NCBI RefSeq assembly: GCF_026914265.1
Contig: NC_069125.1
Coordinates: 26,573,595 to 26,637,594 of the forward strand
DNA length: 64,000 nucleotides
Origin: Mya arenaria
Taxonomy: Eukaryota; Mollusca; Bivalvia; Myida; Myidae
Direction: 5' to 3'
The notes beneath the pieces were generated by a model. That model was not told the DNA's origin and did no database searches. It worked only from the letters and a program-made list of their open reading frames with translations. A program made the position numbers and the translations under genes. Below are positions 10,965 to 23,036 of this stretch, in pieces (position 1 is the first letter of the stretch; every line of letters starts with the position of its first letter).

Positions 10965-13075
10965 GGATAATAGACTTGTAGTGAGTTTAAACTGATGTTA
11001 AGTTTTATATAAATGTTTTTATTTGTACTCCATGATATGTTTCATTGCTATGTACGTGCTTTAAATTGAATGAATAAATAATGAAAATAATCTTTGATTC
11101 CTGGTCTACTTATTGCTTAAGTAAATCATTGTCATAAATCAACATTGGTGAACATTAAATTGACTCCACCTACTAAACACCATTAATATTTATGAGAGTC
11201 TGTCTACATGGTCCCTGTCACTTCCTGTCCTTGGTAAATGGCTTCAGTGTGAGGGAAATGACACCCATAAAAAGTGGGATCACAAAAATCTGGTATACTA
11301 CCTGCCAAGATGACACTTGCTGCACCAGCCTGTCACCTACTTTGCAATTCACAAGCATCAATGAGACAAAGGTAATTCCTTTCATGTTGAACAGTCCCTT
11401 AAATTGTTAAATAGAAGCAACATTTGCAATTCAAAAACATATTTCTAAAATTAATGAAATAATATTATTGAAATTAACACTTATGCCATTGCATATAAAT
11501 AAAAGTTCGATTAAGGAATTAACATATCATGTGGTAACTAAGCCAGTTCAATAATTTTGATTAACAAACTAAGTATTTAGCTTATGCAAAACATGCAAAA
11601 GGCCCCAATCACACAGAACACAGCTATTTCTTGCTAATTTAATTAATATTTCTTTTAAAAAGGTCATTGCACTAGTCAAAAGTCAATATTTAAATGTATG
11701 GGGAAAACTAAGACTTAATAGTGTTTTGTCAGTCTTGTACAAATGGTATGAGGTGTCTTGTACTCTTATCCTACAAGATGGGAGGTGTTTTTTTCCAGGG
11801 GCGAGTTATTTTACCATCCAAAATATGACATGTTTTTTTTTTAATTATCCAATAAAATTGCCAAAGCTAAAAAATCAAAATTATATAATCCAAAGGCTTA
11901 GAAGGGTGATTTTTATAATTCAACCCAGCATACAAGAATAAAAATGTAAAACCCATATCTAATTGAAAAAAACTGAATGTAGAAATCAGGACAGTCCAGA
12001 GTGTTTGCCCTCCAAATTTATCTTTTTGATAAAGGTTAGCCAGGGTTTGTATTTATTAACACCTTAAATGCTCATGATTTCATAGCATAAAGTCACACCA
12101 GCTATAACTATTCTTGTTTAGAATACAATCTATATTCTCAGCCAATGAAATTGCAGATAGGCATTCAATAAGTTCTAGCCTGATTTTGAACTTCCGCAAT
12201 GAGTTTAAAGGTCCCCCTACTGTTATGTTTATGCCTCAATAGGAACAATTAATTCATTCCATATTTTGTTACATCATAGGGTGGAGTCTTATACTCTGGG
12301 ACTGGTTACATTCTTCAGCCTGGTTTGCCTGGCAATACAGCAACATGTACACTTTTGTTAATAAGATATAAATATTTTTATTCTTACTATTAACAATTCT
12401 TAATCTGACCTGGGGCGGCCCCTGTGGTTGGTTATATATGAGTATTTTCATGTACAGGTGCCATATACCACCCCTTTTATTATTTTAAATCACAAGTCCA
12501 ATTACACCAAACCACATGGACAGCTGCAAGTTATAATTCAACTCCCGAAACGGGACAGTACTATTTATTTCTGGTGTTTCCATGTCAAAGGCATTTTTTA
12601 TTAAAATACCATTATACTTAAAAAATCCTTGGTGCATACCAGTACTCACAACCCCTATCATTGCATTGATAGGTGAGGTTTAAAAAACTTGTTGGTATGC
12701 GATCCTTCAATTTATTGAATTTCAAACTAGCCAGATTATATACTGTCAAGAAAATATATGTTATACATGTAGGCTGAGCCTGAAAAAAAATTACGATGTT
12801 GATAATTTTATTGATATATTTTTGCTGTTCCTTTCACCCATCATTTAATGGGTATAATTGTAAGATGATATCTTTTAAAAAGATGACTAATAATTGACTT
12901 TAGATATATATTTACTGTGTAGACATCAATATAATTTATAATCCAAAGCATCCACGCTACAATTACTGTTGCCAAACTTTTAATATAAGGATGTTATTGT
13001 TTTTTAATATTTGTGTAGACATAATAGTGTACTCGTCAAATGGGTATTACCAGATGGCAAGGGTAATTAAGTTTA
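10965..13075. other. AT-rich non-coding stretch
   Basis: No exon or repeat array is seen. A small inverted repeat (CCCTATCA / TGATAGG, about 12,653-12,673) is the only local structure noted. Short open frames at 11,192-11,410 and 11,726-11,941 have no motif. Confidence 0.35.
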
Positions 13076-13097
13076 CCCCCCCCCCCCCCCCCCCCCC
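13076..13097. repeat. poly-C tract (22 C)
   Basis: An uninterrupted run of 22 C follows AAGTTTA and is followed by GCCCC. It is prone to length error in assembly. Confidence 0.9.
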
Positions 13098-14469
13098 GCC
13101 CCATTATGCATAATTTTGTTAAGTCTCTTTTGCTATTGTCACCGGGTTTCTTCTTGTCCCTATTTATTTATAACATAACACCACTTCCCTAACAAGTACT
13201 GCTTAAGCATAAGATGCAAACAGGCGATTTGGAAATAATGACATTTTTTATGCTGCTTCCTATTTAGTTATCCTGAGTAAATGTGACTGTGTGAATAAAA
13301 GTGCTGTTTTACGAGTTAATGTTAATATACATTTTAATTTCATATCAATTATTACATAAATTATAAATATTTAATATGTGCTTTTTAATTATACTGTTAA
13401 AATGTGTTATTGAAGAATATAGTTCTCCCTATAGTGTAATTATATATAATAATTCATAATTTAACATCAATTCATTGTTATTTTATGTTCTTATTAGTAG
13501 TGTTGAACATGATATAAATATATATTCATCATTTACTCCCAGTGCTACGTTAATCTACAGTTTTCTTCATAGTATAGTACATTCTTGCATTTTTTATTAT
13601 ATGAAAATTTATAAATTGCAAATAAAAATCATCTCTAGTCTATAGATTTATATGTGTTATTTTATGAAATTTAAGAACAACTTTCTAATTTTGAGAACGT
13701 ATAGCAATTTTTGCCACTTATCAACTATCAACTCTATTGTTACAATACACAATACATCTTCCCAATCCCAACACCATACCATTCACATCACAACAAACAA
13801 TTTCAGTTTAGGCCACGCCCATATAACATAACCAACCAATAACTTAACCATACACAATTTATAGTTATTAAGCATTCATTCATACCAGCCCCTGATGTAA
13901 CTTACTATTGTCCAGAACCCATAAAAATCTAATTCACACCTTCATGTTATAATTGCAATCATCTAAATGTATGTCCAATAATTAAGAACAAGTCTAGCAG
14001 ATGTCTGTAACTGATATTGCAAAGACTATGAATTACCCACTATACCATAATAATATATAGTAACTAGTATCTATGATTTCCACATGTGGCCTTGCAGACA
14101 AATGCTTAAGCTTTTCATGACAAATGCTTAAGCTTTTCATATTTCCTTATTAAATATATTTGAGAGAAATATAAATAATAATTTTTGTTTTATAACTCTG
14201 TGACACAATGATTACTCTGACAGCCCATTCTTAATAATTAAGATCTTTCTTCATGTCACCTAATTTTTACTTAAATTTCGGTTGCAGAAGTGTATGATAT
14301 CTGTGGTCTCATATCATATAACATTTTATTCAACATATATCTTATTAATCGTCAGATTATCCATCAGCATTTTCCCAAATGTGGGAGGGCATAATTATGT
14401 CACCTTTCTTTGACCGTATAAGTTATTTCAAAAACATTTTTTGAGGGGGGAACCTTTAAGTAAGTATTA
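13098..14469. other. AT-rich non-coding stretch
   Basis: Very AT-rich and without exon signals. A 19-bp direct duplication, GACAAATGCTTAAGCTTTTC, occurs twice near 14,097-14,140. Confidence 0.35.
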
Positions 14470-15150
14470 TCTTTATATCCATCAACATTTTTACAACACG
14501 CTGAATTGATTTAAAAGATTGAATATTAAACATGTGAATTGCAAACTTATTATATACCTATGCGACACCATTGGCTCAGAAACAAAATATATCATATATA
14601 GTCTCTGTTAAAGCTGCTCTCTCAAAGTTTGATTGACCAGTTTGACCACATTTTCTTGTCTATGAATTAGGCTTTTTCTGCATTAGAGTCTGAAAAACAG
14701 TAATATAAGACTACTGACAAAAGATGTGATTGTTTTTTTTAATTAAAATTTGGAAAATGATGTTTTATGGCTATAATGATTTACGCTTTAAGAAATTGGA
14801 AATTTTCTGCAGTTCTTCAACTAATTGTGATCTGTTTTATTGTTTTATCTTAAATTACTTAAATTGAAGGCTGAGTCACAAAATGTAAAATAACGTCAGA
14901 CCTGTCAATCTGTAGAAGGCAGCTTTAATGTTACATTCTAAAATTTAACAACACAAAACTGTGTTCTGGATTGCTGTAAAGAGTGGAACAAAAATCCCAA
15001 GACTGAGACAAGATAATAGCATAATTTATGACCGTCAAGTTTCTAAGCCCAAAGCCTCACAGTATTTACAGTTACATGCACAAATAATGATGTGTAATGA
15101 TGACAAGCTATATTGCTGAATTTCAGCAGACCTGTTAAATATGCACAAGA
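14470..15150 (+). repeat. ~650-bp dispersed repeat, copy 1
   Basis: This stretch aligns along its whole length, same orientation, with 45,440-46,140. Shared landmarks include AACTTATTATATA near the start, GTTTTATGGCTA, TTAAATTGAAGG and ACAAATAATGAT near the end. Both copies contain the same TTAA-flanked MITE at the same place, so the MITE inserted before this sequence was copied. Base differences and small indels are frequent, so the duplication is old. Confidence 0.75.
14612..14924. mobile_element. TTAA-flanked MITE (313 bp)
   Basis: It begins AGCTGCTCTCTCAAAG after TTAA (14,608-14,611) and ends AGGCAGCT before TTAA (14,925-14,928). TTAA target duplications are known for piggyBac and Kolobok elements. 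It is an older relative of the nearly palindromic copy at 46,626-46,969. Confidence 0.65.
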
Positions 15151-15304
15151 CTGGCTGGGAATATACACAGTAAATGACTCATTGCTTTGCTCATTATTAT
15201 TCAGACAAAAATCTGGACTGTATAAACCAGTGTATATTTGAGACGGGTTTGTCCAATGACCAAAAACCTGGTAAACACATTGCTGGAAAACACTTAAGAA
15301 CATA

Positions 15305-15860
15305 CAATATAGTGTGCAAGGGATGGGGGGGGGGGGCATTGTGTTCATAGACTATTGTGTAAGGGACTGCTTATCATGAATAGGGTCGGTCGGGGAAGTG
15401 GGGTATAAAATGTTTCAAATACTACTGGAAAACATTTGAAAATTCCTTATCTTACATTATTGTGTGCAAGGTGGTGGGGGAGGGTAGGACTGTCATTGGA
15501 GGAGTGTATATTGAATGAAACAGATGGCGGCAGTAGGAAAGACTGTAAAAGGGTCTCACAAATGCTTGTTTTTAATAGGAAAACACATTAAATTTCTGAT
15601 TATTTATTTCGTGAGACAAGGGGGTAGGGGAGGGTGGGGGTTCATTCTACATTGCGTGTAAGAAGGGTGTAGGAAGCCGGATGAGGAAGGAGAGGCTTAA
15701 AATGCCCCAAATCAATTTGTGCAAGGGGGTGGAGGAGACTGGGGCTGTCACTGGAGGGCCTGGCGCTATATCAAGTTTGAGGTGTGGGGGTTTCGGAACG
15801 ATATCCAGAGAGGGAGTGCTATAAAAGGATCTGTTACATCATTGTGTGAGGAGGCTTGAG
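15305..15860. repeat. degenerate G-rich repeat region
   Basis: The phrase ATTGTGTGCAAGG, followed by runs such as GGGGGAGGG, recurs about every 110-160 bp (near 15,310, 15,465, 15,610, 15,718 and 15,840). A pure G-run lies at about 15,326-15,337. Multiple G-tracts could form quadruplexes on the plus strand. No coding frame is convincing. Confidence 0.5.
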
Positions 15861-15972
15861 CTCTCAAGAGAGCTTAATCAAATGCTATTTTATTAACTAA
15901 ATGTTTTTCCTTTCACCAAATTTAATGTGTGAGTAGGGTATGGTCGGATATTGTCAGAAAGTTTGATGTTAA

Positions 15973-16873
15973 AGCGGCACACTCATAGATTGAATGTTAT
16001 AGCAAATTTTTATTTCTTGTCTGGGAAACAGTATGTTTTACTTAAATGTTGAGGGCTTCCATTTAGAATGCCCTATTCAACTTACTTTTTGTAAAATTGT
16101 ATGCATGAATATAAGTACAAAACGGCTTTTATAAATACTTGTTCCAATATCTCTTCAATTTACTATATGCTTTTATTTCCCGGCCACAGGCTCATTGTTA
16201 TGTCTTTTTTAAATTTTCTGTATGTTTGTTCATCATGTCAAAAAATAGCTCATTCTTGTTAACATATACCTGACTAATTAATATTCTTGTATCTTGTATA
16301 TGGTAACTTGGAATTATGCACTTCCTGTCAATCAATTTTGGAAGTTTTTCACCATAATTTGAAAGATTTAAGTCTTTTTTGGCAAATATAACATGCCAAT
16401 TACACCGATTTATATCATAATAATTAATTTTGCTTGTAAACTGATTGAAATTTTGAGCATAAAAGTAATATTGACACCAGGTTTTGATATTTTGAACTTC
16501 CAAGCTTTCAATTTCAAAAGTTTTCTTCACATTTATGGAAGTTTTGGTACGTCCAATGAATCAATTCTGGAATCCATTTCTAAATCCTGAGTCATATACT
16601 TTAAAAATTCCTTTAACAGAAGCCCTGAATGTTTGGACACCAGTAGTTGAAGACTGCTGACAAAAGATCGGATTGCAGGTTATCATATCAATGTTTATTA
16701 TTTATATATGCAATTAGACACTAATTTCTTAAAGCATTTGAACGCTTTTAGCCATTAAACATCAATTTATAAGCACAAATAAGAAAACAATTGGTTTTAA
16801 GACAATGACTGTACTGATTCGGAGACAAACATTAAGAAAGTTGTCAAAACAGTCAATCTGTGAGAGTGCAGTT
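15973..16873. mobile_element. TTAA-flanked element, enlarged MITE copy (901 bp)
   Basis: The left end AGCGGCACACTCATAGATTG follows TTAA at 15,969-15,972. The right end ATCTGTGAGAGTGCAGTT precedes TTAA at 16,874-16,877. It is the same family as the 344-bp element at 46,626-46,969, but about 550 bp longer. The extra sequence includes a 110-codon minus-strand open frame (16,198-16,530). That frame has no ATG and no recognised motif, so it is probably chance. Confidence 0.5.
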
Positions 16874-16978
16874 TTAAGACGGAATATGATGTTAAAACAA
16901 CATCTGGATATGTTTTTTAGATAATTTTTAAAAACAATTTGGAGAGTTATAGTTTGGGGGAGTGGGGTTCTATGGAGT

Positions 16979-16997
16979 GGGGGGGGGGGGGGGGGGG
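16979..16997. repeat. poly-G tract (19 G)
   Basis: A run of 19 G is followed by TGGTGGTAAC, and several shorter G-runs precede it. It is a simple repeat. Confidence 0.9.
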
Positions 16998-17263
16998 TGG
17001 TGGTAACAACGCGCAGACACCTGTTATGCATACCAGACAACTAGAAACGATTGACAGGTCATATTTGAGTACGTTCATGTTTCAATTTGACCTATTTGAA
17101 GCAAAAATATAAATTGTAACAACATGATGTTTATAATGGGTGTAAGTTAATTCAATCAAATGGAAATCTCCCTTAAATTCCTCTAATCGTCGAGTATTCA
17201 TCGCATGCAGTGACGAATCTTGCATTTCTCACGGCCATTACTCGATGATCATTGACCGCCGTC

Positions 17264-17286
17264 TGCGCATGCGCAGTATGGTAAGT
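17264..17286 (+). promoter_or_regulatory. NRF-1-type palindrome followed by ATG and splice donor
   Basis: TGCGCATGCGCA (17,264-17,275) is a perfect 12-bp palindrome matching the NRF-1 site typical of metazoan TATA-less promoters. Immediately after it, CAGTATG is followed by GTAAGT (17,281-17,286), a consensus 5' splice site. This is the layout of a promoter with a first exon ending in the start codon. The surrounding 150 bp is CpG-richer than its neighbours. No downstream exon is identified within the window, so the gene remains hypothetical. Confidence 0.4.
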
Positions 17287-17699
17287 CTGACCTATTTCAC
17301 GGGTCTTAAGAATTTCATGCCACACCTGTACCGGTATTAATTTGCAGGATACTTTCAGTTTTCGTTAATGTAAAATACACACTTTTAATTGAAAATCAGT
17401 GTCATAGTCAATGGATTATAGTCTTCAGTAAACAACAACAGTTTCACAGCGTCGAAGGCAATAATTATTTATGTGTGTTTTAAGTAATTCATTGTTTTGT
17501 ACTCAAAATTTAGTGTTAAATAATAACTAAATCAGATTTTGAGAGCAAAACTTATATTAAAATACACGGACACTCGACTGACAACAAATGAACATGTTTT
17601 CGTGAGTTATTTTTTAAATTCTAAAATGCATTTCTCTGTTTTATACTCGTAATTGATAAAAATAGGACTTGTAAATGTTTCAGAAACAGTCTGTATTTA

Positions 17700-17896
17700 T
17701 GCACCATTCAATAATTGTACCCCCCCCCCCCCCAGGACCGGGGGTATACCGGAGATAGCCGGTGAAATGGGCCGTATTTTCACCTTCCAGGTTGCCCCGC
17801 AGTGCCGTTGGTTTTACCCGGGGTTGGCTGGACCGAAAGTCAAAGTCCCCGCTATTCCCCGGACCATGGGGGTCGTGGTTACAATTGACTAGTGCA
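17700..17896. mobile_element. complete 197-bp MITE with TTA duplications
   Basis: The left end TGCACCATTCAATAATTGTA and the right end, read on the other strand, TGCACTAGTCAATTGTAACC form a TIR. The TIR continues through a C-run and GG.CCGGGG. TTA flanks both sides (17,697-17,699 and 17,897-17,899). A C-run of 15 lies inside the left TIR. Related fragments are at 3,861, 5,225 and 23,040. Confidence 0.7.
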
Positions 17897-17899
17897 TTA

Positions 17900-18560
17900 C
17901 ACATACATGTACATGTACAGTATAAAAATAACATCAGTAAAATCAGAAAATAAAACCTTTTATAAGTAAAATGACTGTTTTAATTTTCTCAATTCTTTGT
18001 TCTTATCCATTTGTTTTCTTTGATCGATTTGTAGTAAAGTGGCCTGTTATTAAAGTGGCCTGTTTCTTACGGGCATTGAAGCTATCGAGGGTGTCATGGT
18101 TTTTTTTTCAAGGCACGGACCTATAAACCATTGGTTCGTGGTAAAGGCGAGGTCTTGACAGGGAAACATCTTTATTCCACCACCTGCTCTAATATAATGA
18201 CCGGTGCCACATTTGCAGATTTGTTTAATACTGCTTCAATTGTGTTGTCCCGCAATTTAATCGGCAGTGTCTTAAGTAATAGTAAAGCACTGGATCTTAT
18301 TGCCATTTGTTATATATCGAGACAGATTTTCATGTGATACAATCAAAACCGTTTCATTTATATTTAAACTAAGAACCTATGTTTGCAATTAAAAAGCATT
18401 TCTTGACATATTGCATGATAAATTTAGTAAGAAATAAACTTTTTAATTTTTATTTTATTTTTCGCCCTGCGCTCGCCTCTGAATTGCCTTAAATTTTAAA
18501 AAAAGTATTTTAATTTTTTTTTCGCTCGCTCGCTCCTACTTTTTTTGGGCAAAATCCGTA
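17900..18560. other. no gene recognised
   Basis: A 68-codon plus-strand open frame at 18,131-18,337 has no motif or splice context. The last 100 bp resemble the inner part of the TIR that ends at 18,586. Confidence 0.35.
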
Positions 18561-18586
18561 GAACAAATGATCAATTTGTTGTGGCC
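18561..18586 (-). repeat. 26-bp TIR, right member of an inverted pair
   Basis: Exact inverted copy of 6,626-6,651, followed by TTA. The internal side holds GGGCAAAATCCGTA and CGCTCGCTCGCTCC, partly resembling the region inside the left TIR. Confidence 0.7.
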
Positions 18587-18589
18587 TTA

Positions 18590-19245
18590 ATAGTAATGAT
18601 ATTCCATTAAACATGGATATGGAAAAATATTCTTTGACATTGCAAGATAAGATAAATCCAGACATAGTCAGAGTCTTCAGTTAACTTGGATGTGTTCCGT
18701 TTGTTTCATCCACATACTTAAAATTTGCCTGGTAACTACATGTATTTTTATGAGGTTAGGTGGTGAGTAATTAACCTTTATCATAACATTTTCTTATTTG
18801 GGGATAGTATGTATTTATGTTGACACTATGTGTACCTTCATTCTCTTCATTTTTCTGTACGAAACAAGACCAAATGTGTCATTTTAGTTTAACCATTTTA
18901 AACTGTATTTATTATACTCTTCATTAAATACCCATTCGTATATTATCAACCATTTTAACAAATTTAAATGTGTTGTTATCTTGATTATATTGTTTCGGTG
19001 CCATAGGGTACATGTCCATTCCTAGCCTTCAAGATAAAACAGATATATTCTTTGTTGTAAAATGTGTTCTTTATGCATATACATATTGAGTGGCTACAGA
19101 GAACTCAACACTTAACATTTTTCTTACAAAATAACCTAAGGGTTTCCCACATGTGATTGCTGCATTCATTGTACCTCATGTTATATAATACATTATATAT
19201 GACCAATAAAGCAGATTAAAAAACAAACCTGTTGTTAAATATTTT
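18590..19245. other. AT-rich non-coding stretch
   Basis: No exon, repeat or RNA is recognised. Confidence 0.4.
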
Positions 19246-20060
19246 TTAAAAGCTGTATATGTATAAGACAATACTGAGACTGTGTAGATTCCAACGTTTG
19301 TTCCAACTTGAAGCTGTATAAATTCAAATGATTGCCTTGAGTTGAGGCTGTATAGATTCTAGAATATGTTCCAACTTGAAGCTGTATAGATTCCAACGTT
19401 TGTTTCAACTTGAAGCTGTATAGATTCCAATGTTTGTCTTGAGTTGAGGCTGTATAGATTTTAGAATTTGTTCCAATTTGAAGCTGTATAGATTCCAATG
19501 TTTGTCTAAAGTTGAGGCTGTATAGATTCTATGGTATGTCCGAAACATGAAGCTGTATAGATTCCAATGTTTGTCTTGAGTTGAGGCTGTATAGATGCTA
19601 ATGTCTGTCCCGACTTGGGGCTGTATAGACTCTAATGTTTGCCCCCAACTTGAAGCTGTATAGATTCTAATGTTTTTCCCTACTTGAAGCTGTGAAGAGT
19701 CCAATGTTTGTACAAAGTTTAGGCTGTATAGAGTCCAATGTTTTCCCCAACTTGAGGCTGTATAGATTCTAATGTTTGTCCCAACTTGAAGCTGTATAGA
19801 GTCCAATGTTTGTCTAAAGTTGAGGCTGTATAGAGTCCAATGTTTGTCTAAAGTTGAGGCTGTATAGATTCCAAGGCCTGTCCAAATTTGAAGCTGTATA
19901 GAGTCCAATGTTTGTTCCAATTTGAGGCTGTATTGAGTCCAAGGTCTTTCGAATTTGAAACTGCTTAGATTCCAATGTCCGTCTTTATTTAAAGCTGTAT
20001 AGAGTCCACAGTCTGTCCTATGGTGTAGCTGTATAGATTCCAATGCCGATCGAACTTGGG
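19246..20060. repeat. minisatellite, ~34-36-bp unit, about 23 copies
   Basis: The core GCTGTATAGATTCCAATGTT recurs every 34-36 bp. It alternates with spacers such as TGTCTTGAGTTGAG, TGTCCCAACTTGAA and TGTCTAAAGTTGAG, so a two-unit (about 70 bp) periodicity is visible in places. A long minus-strand open frame (19,405-20,043) arises only because the units lack stops in that register. It has no ATG start and is not accepted as a gene. Isolated extra units occur near 20,192-20,240. Confidence 0.85.
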
Positions 20061-20311
20061 AACAGTGAAAAACACATGTTTATCTCTGTGCAAAGTATTT
20101 ATTTTATTTAAAGTTGTCATCTTTAGTCTTAATGATTACCTGAAAACTAAAAAAGTGGATAAAGGAAGGTTTATATATTTTACGACATTTCAATGAGGCT
20201 GTATAGATTTCAGTGGTCAGTGCTTGAGCGTGTATAGAATAAAACGTCGACCATGGTGGTCATGGTTTTTCCAATTACGTAATTAAAACCAGGAAAGTCA
20301 ATAATAGCCGT

Positions 20312-20338
20312 CCAATCAAAACGCTTCTTGCATTTAAG
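20312..20338 (+). repeat. 27-bp segment shared with 49,682-49,708
   Basis: CCAATCAAAACGCTTCTTGC followed by ATTTAAG recurs at 49,682-49,708 with one mismatch, in the same orientation. Each copy lies about 430 bp outside a satellite array boundary. Confidence 0.6.
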
Positions 20339-20747
20339 AGTGCGCGATCAGTCAAAGTTAGCACTGTGTACAGTGCTGATTATGGGTTTGCCAGAGGAAA
20401 GGCAGTGCGGATTTCAGCAAGTGCTTGTAGTGGTTTTTACGTCATAGATATTTGTGTAAATAAAGGGGAACGTTAATTTTTTCGTTGTATTTAGGTTGAC
20501 AAAAGTCGTTTTTATAATAAGATTACTATAATTTGTGCTTAATGTGGTGTATAAATCAGAAAAATAAGTAGTTTGTAACAATTTGCCACACCTGGGTAAG
20601 TCTTAATGGAAATGTCATTTGTTTAAAAGGGTTACTAAAAACAAAAAGAACACTTAACTGTAATTTGTTCGTCTAGAGATTCAAAGTGGGTGTAGATTTT
20701 AAGGAATGAAAACCACGATTTAAAACTTTTTAACTGAACAAAGTTTA

Positions 20748-20833
20748 GGGACCCGTTCTAAACTAAAGCACTGTAGTTAGACAACTAGCCATATATCTTT
20801 ATACTGGTATTCACAGTTAAGGGTCCCGTTATA
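20748..20833 (+). repeat. left remnant of the 68-bp satellite
   Basis: It begins GGGACCCGTTCTAAACTAAA and contains a full monomer's landmarks: CACTGTAGTTAGACAACTAG, CCATATATCT and TATACTGG. It ends GGGTCCCGTTATA exactly where the transposon starts, and the monomer resumes as TAGAGCACTGTAG at 23,418. This was originally the left edge of the main array. Confidence 0.85.
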
Positions 20834-21391
20834 CCAGTAGGCGAGTAGTTCTCGGACACTCACGATTTTCGCCTCATTTTGGAAGTTACATATCAAGCAC
20901 CTGATTTAAAACAATCAGGTGTTTGAAAAGTTTCGGCAGTTACCAAATCTTTTCATTAGGTAAGGAGTATAAGACGTTAAATTCCAAAAGTTTCCAGTTG
21001 TTTACAAAATCACATTTTACCTCCGCTGGGAATTACAATTTTAGTGTGCATGCGCAAAAAGCACAACTTAAAATACGGGCAACAGTTAGGTTAAACTATT
21101 AGTTCGGTATGCTTCCTTTTTTGACGCAGACGACATTCTGCATTTACGAAAAATTTCCTTTCAGAACTCCTCAGCCATTTTTTTCAAAAACAACCAGGGG
21201 CCGGTTGCTCAAAACCTCAGTTAAATTTAACTGCTCGTTAAAGTTTTAACGGTCCGTTTAATTTTAACTATTATTGGCATGAGGTTGCTCAAAATAAAGT
21301 TAGAATTTAACGGCGGGTTTAACGGTTGAACCAGCCGTTAAATGTAACGGAGGAATAGACCTACGTTAAAAATTAACGGAAGGTTTCCAAG

Positions 21392-22930
21392 ATGGCGGCT
21401 CTATTTGTAAATCATAGAAAAGTGAAAGAATTTCGGCACACTGCACATGTACAGAATATGCTAGACAATGAGATGTATGCCAGATACAGATATACGAATG
21501 GTGGAATATATTATCTAGAGGATTTGCTGAAGGAATCGCTGGAAAGAACGACAAGAAGAAACAGAGCACTTACTGTTAGACAGATGATTCTGATTACGTT
21601 GCGCTTCTTCGCCACAGGAGCATTTTTTAACATCATTGGTGATAGCATGGGCTACCACAAGTGCACTGTGTCACATGTTGTAGCCCAAGTAACAGAAGCA
21701 ATTTGTGGTCACATACATCAGTTTGTGATGTGGCCTGATGCCAATGCTCGAGCATGGAATATGACAGAATTTTTTAAGAAAGCTGGTTTCCCGAATGTTG
21801 TTGGATGTGTAGACGGAACACATATCCGAATCCAGGCGCCATCCGAAGACGAACCAGCCTTCGTGAATAGGAAAGGCTTCCATAGCATCAACATGCAGGC
21901 TGTATGTGACATCAAAGGTATAAAACTTTGAGTTTTCCACTTTTGTTTTCAGTATTTCCATCTTTTCTTTCGAACGCTTAACATAATAATTATATTGTCA
22001 ATTCGGCCAAAACACGTCCGGTTAAAGGGCGATACTAAAAGGCTGACTGGAGCGCTGACAGTATACATAAAGAGGGAAAATGCTTACCAAAAATGTTATT
22101 AAATGCTGACCAAAAATGTTATTAAATAGTGATTTTATATTTCTATTAATTAATACAATAATTCAAGTCGACGTACTATATTATTTATCATTTTTTTGTT
22201 AAATAAATAACTCGTAGACATAGGTAACATATGGTACCGTACTCAAAAAGATTTTGTATACAGAGTCTATGCATACAGATTGTGAAGAGTTTGGAAGGTG
22301 CAGGACGAAGTGAACCATTACCCAAGTGAACCACTGCCATTTGCGGATTCAACTTTGATTATTATTGCACAGTTTAATTGTTTAATCATTTTTTCAGGAA
22401 AATTTACAAGTGTAAATGCAAGCTGGCCTGGGTCGTGCCACGACGCGCATGTCTTCAGAACGTCAGGATTGGCAGCCAAACTGACCATTGAACATGTGGC
22501 GTTTTCAGATGGTGTCCTTTTAGGAGACAGTGGGTATGAACATGAAAAGTTTGCTTGAATCCATTAAATTTCCAACTTTATATATCGCAGTAACTTAGAG
22601 CTAAGGGAAGTAAACGATACTTTGAGTTTTAACAGTACTTTCATTTAGTTTTTCTTTGCGTTCAAATCGCTTTATGATGGCGGACTGCCAGGTTGGACAT
22701 CGGTCTAAAAATATTAGATTACCCTGGATATCGGTCGTCCAGGTGCTGGAAAAGTGCAAATTATTCCAGCGAAATGGTTAGAGTCATTCAAGCCCAGATT
22801 CTTATAAAACTAGGCTTGATCGACCCAAGCTGTGCTCACATATTGAAATGAACGTCAAGATCAGTCGATGTAACAACTGTTTGAAGAATGGAAATGTTTA
22901 CCGTCCAACTCCGAAAATACGTGAGAAAAA
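21392..22930 (+). CDS. HARBI1-like (PIF/Harbinger) transposase, decayed C terminus
   Basis: Exon 1 starts at a Kozak-like CAAGATGG and runs to 21,917. The intron (GTATAA...TTTTTTCAG) ends at 22,397. Exon 2 continues in frame to at least 22,533. A helix-turn-helix-like segment is at residues about 61-97 (VRQMI...MGYHKCTVSHVV). The first catalytic Asp is D141 in VVGCVDGTHIRI. The second is in exon 2, ASWPGSCHDAHVFR, followed by the conserved LLGDSGY. After this, either a donor (GTATGA, 22,534) or a stop at 22,556-22,558 ends the frame. A frameshifted remnant of the third catalytic region, with LESFKPRF (about 22,778-22,801) and LDRPKLCSHIEM, is readable downstream. Family members are about 350 residues with a DDE nuclease that cuts and pastes DNA. 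This copy is probably inactive. Confidence 0.75.
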
Positions 22931-23036
22931 AATTGTTTTTTTAATTTCCAAGTACTCGTTATTTTTTATAGCTAATGCCATCCAAAACCAATGTGTTATG
23001 TCTCATTTTTTTCAATTTATTTTTAAAAACCGGTTT

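Noticed and set aside
16198..16530. 110-codon minus-strand frame
   Set aside because: It starts at GTG, has no recognised motif, and lies in the interior of a TTAA element. Chance is the simpler explanation.
17653..17934. Overlapping frames of 60-84 codons on both strands
   Set aside because: They are the body of the 197-bp MITE, including poly-Pro from the C-run.
19405..20043. 212-codon minus-strand open frame
   Set aside because: It is generated by a ~35-bp minisatellite without stops in that register. There is no ATG start and the peptide is an echo of the repeat.
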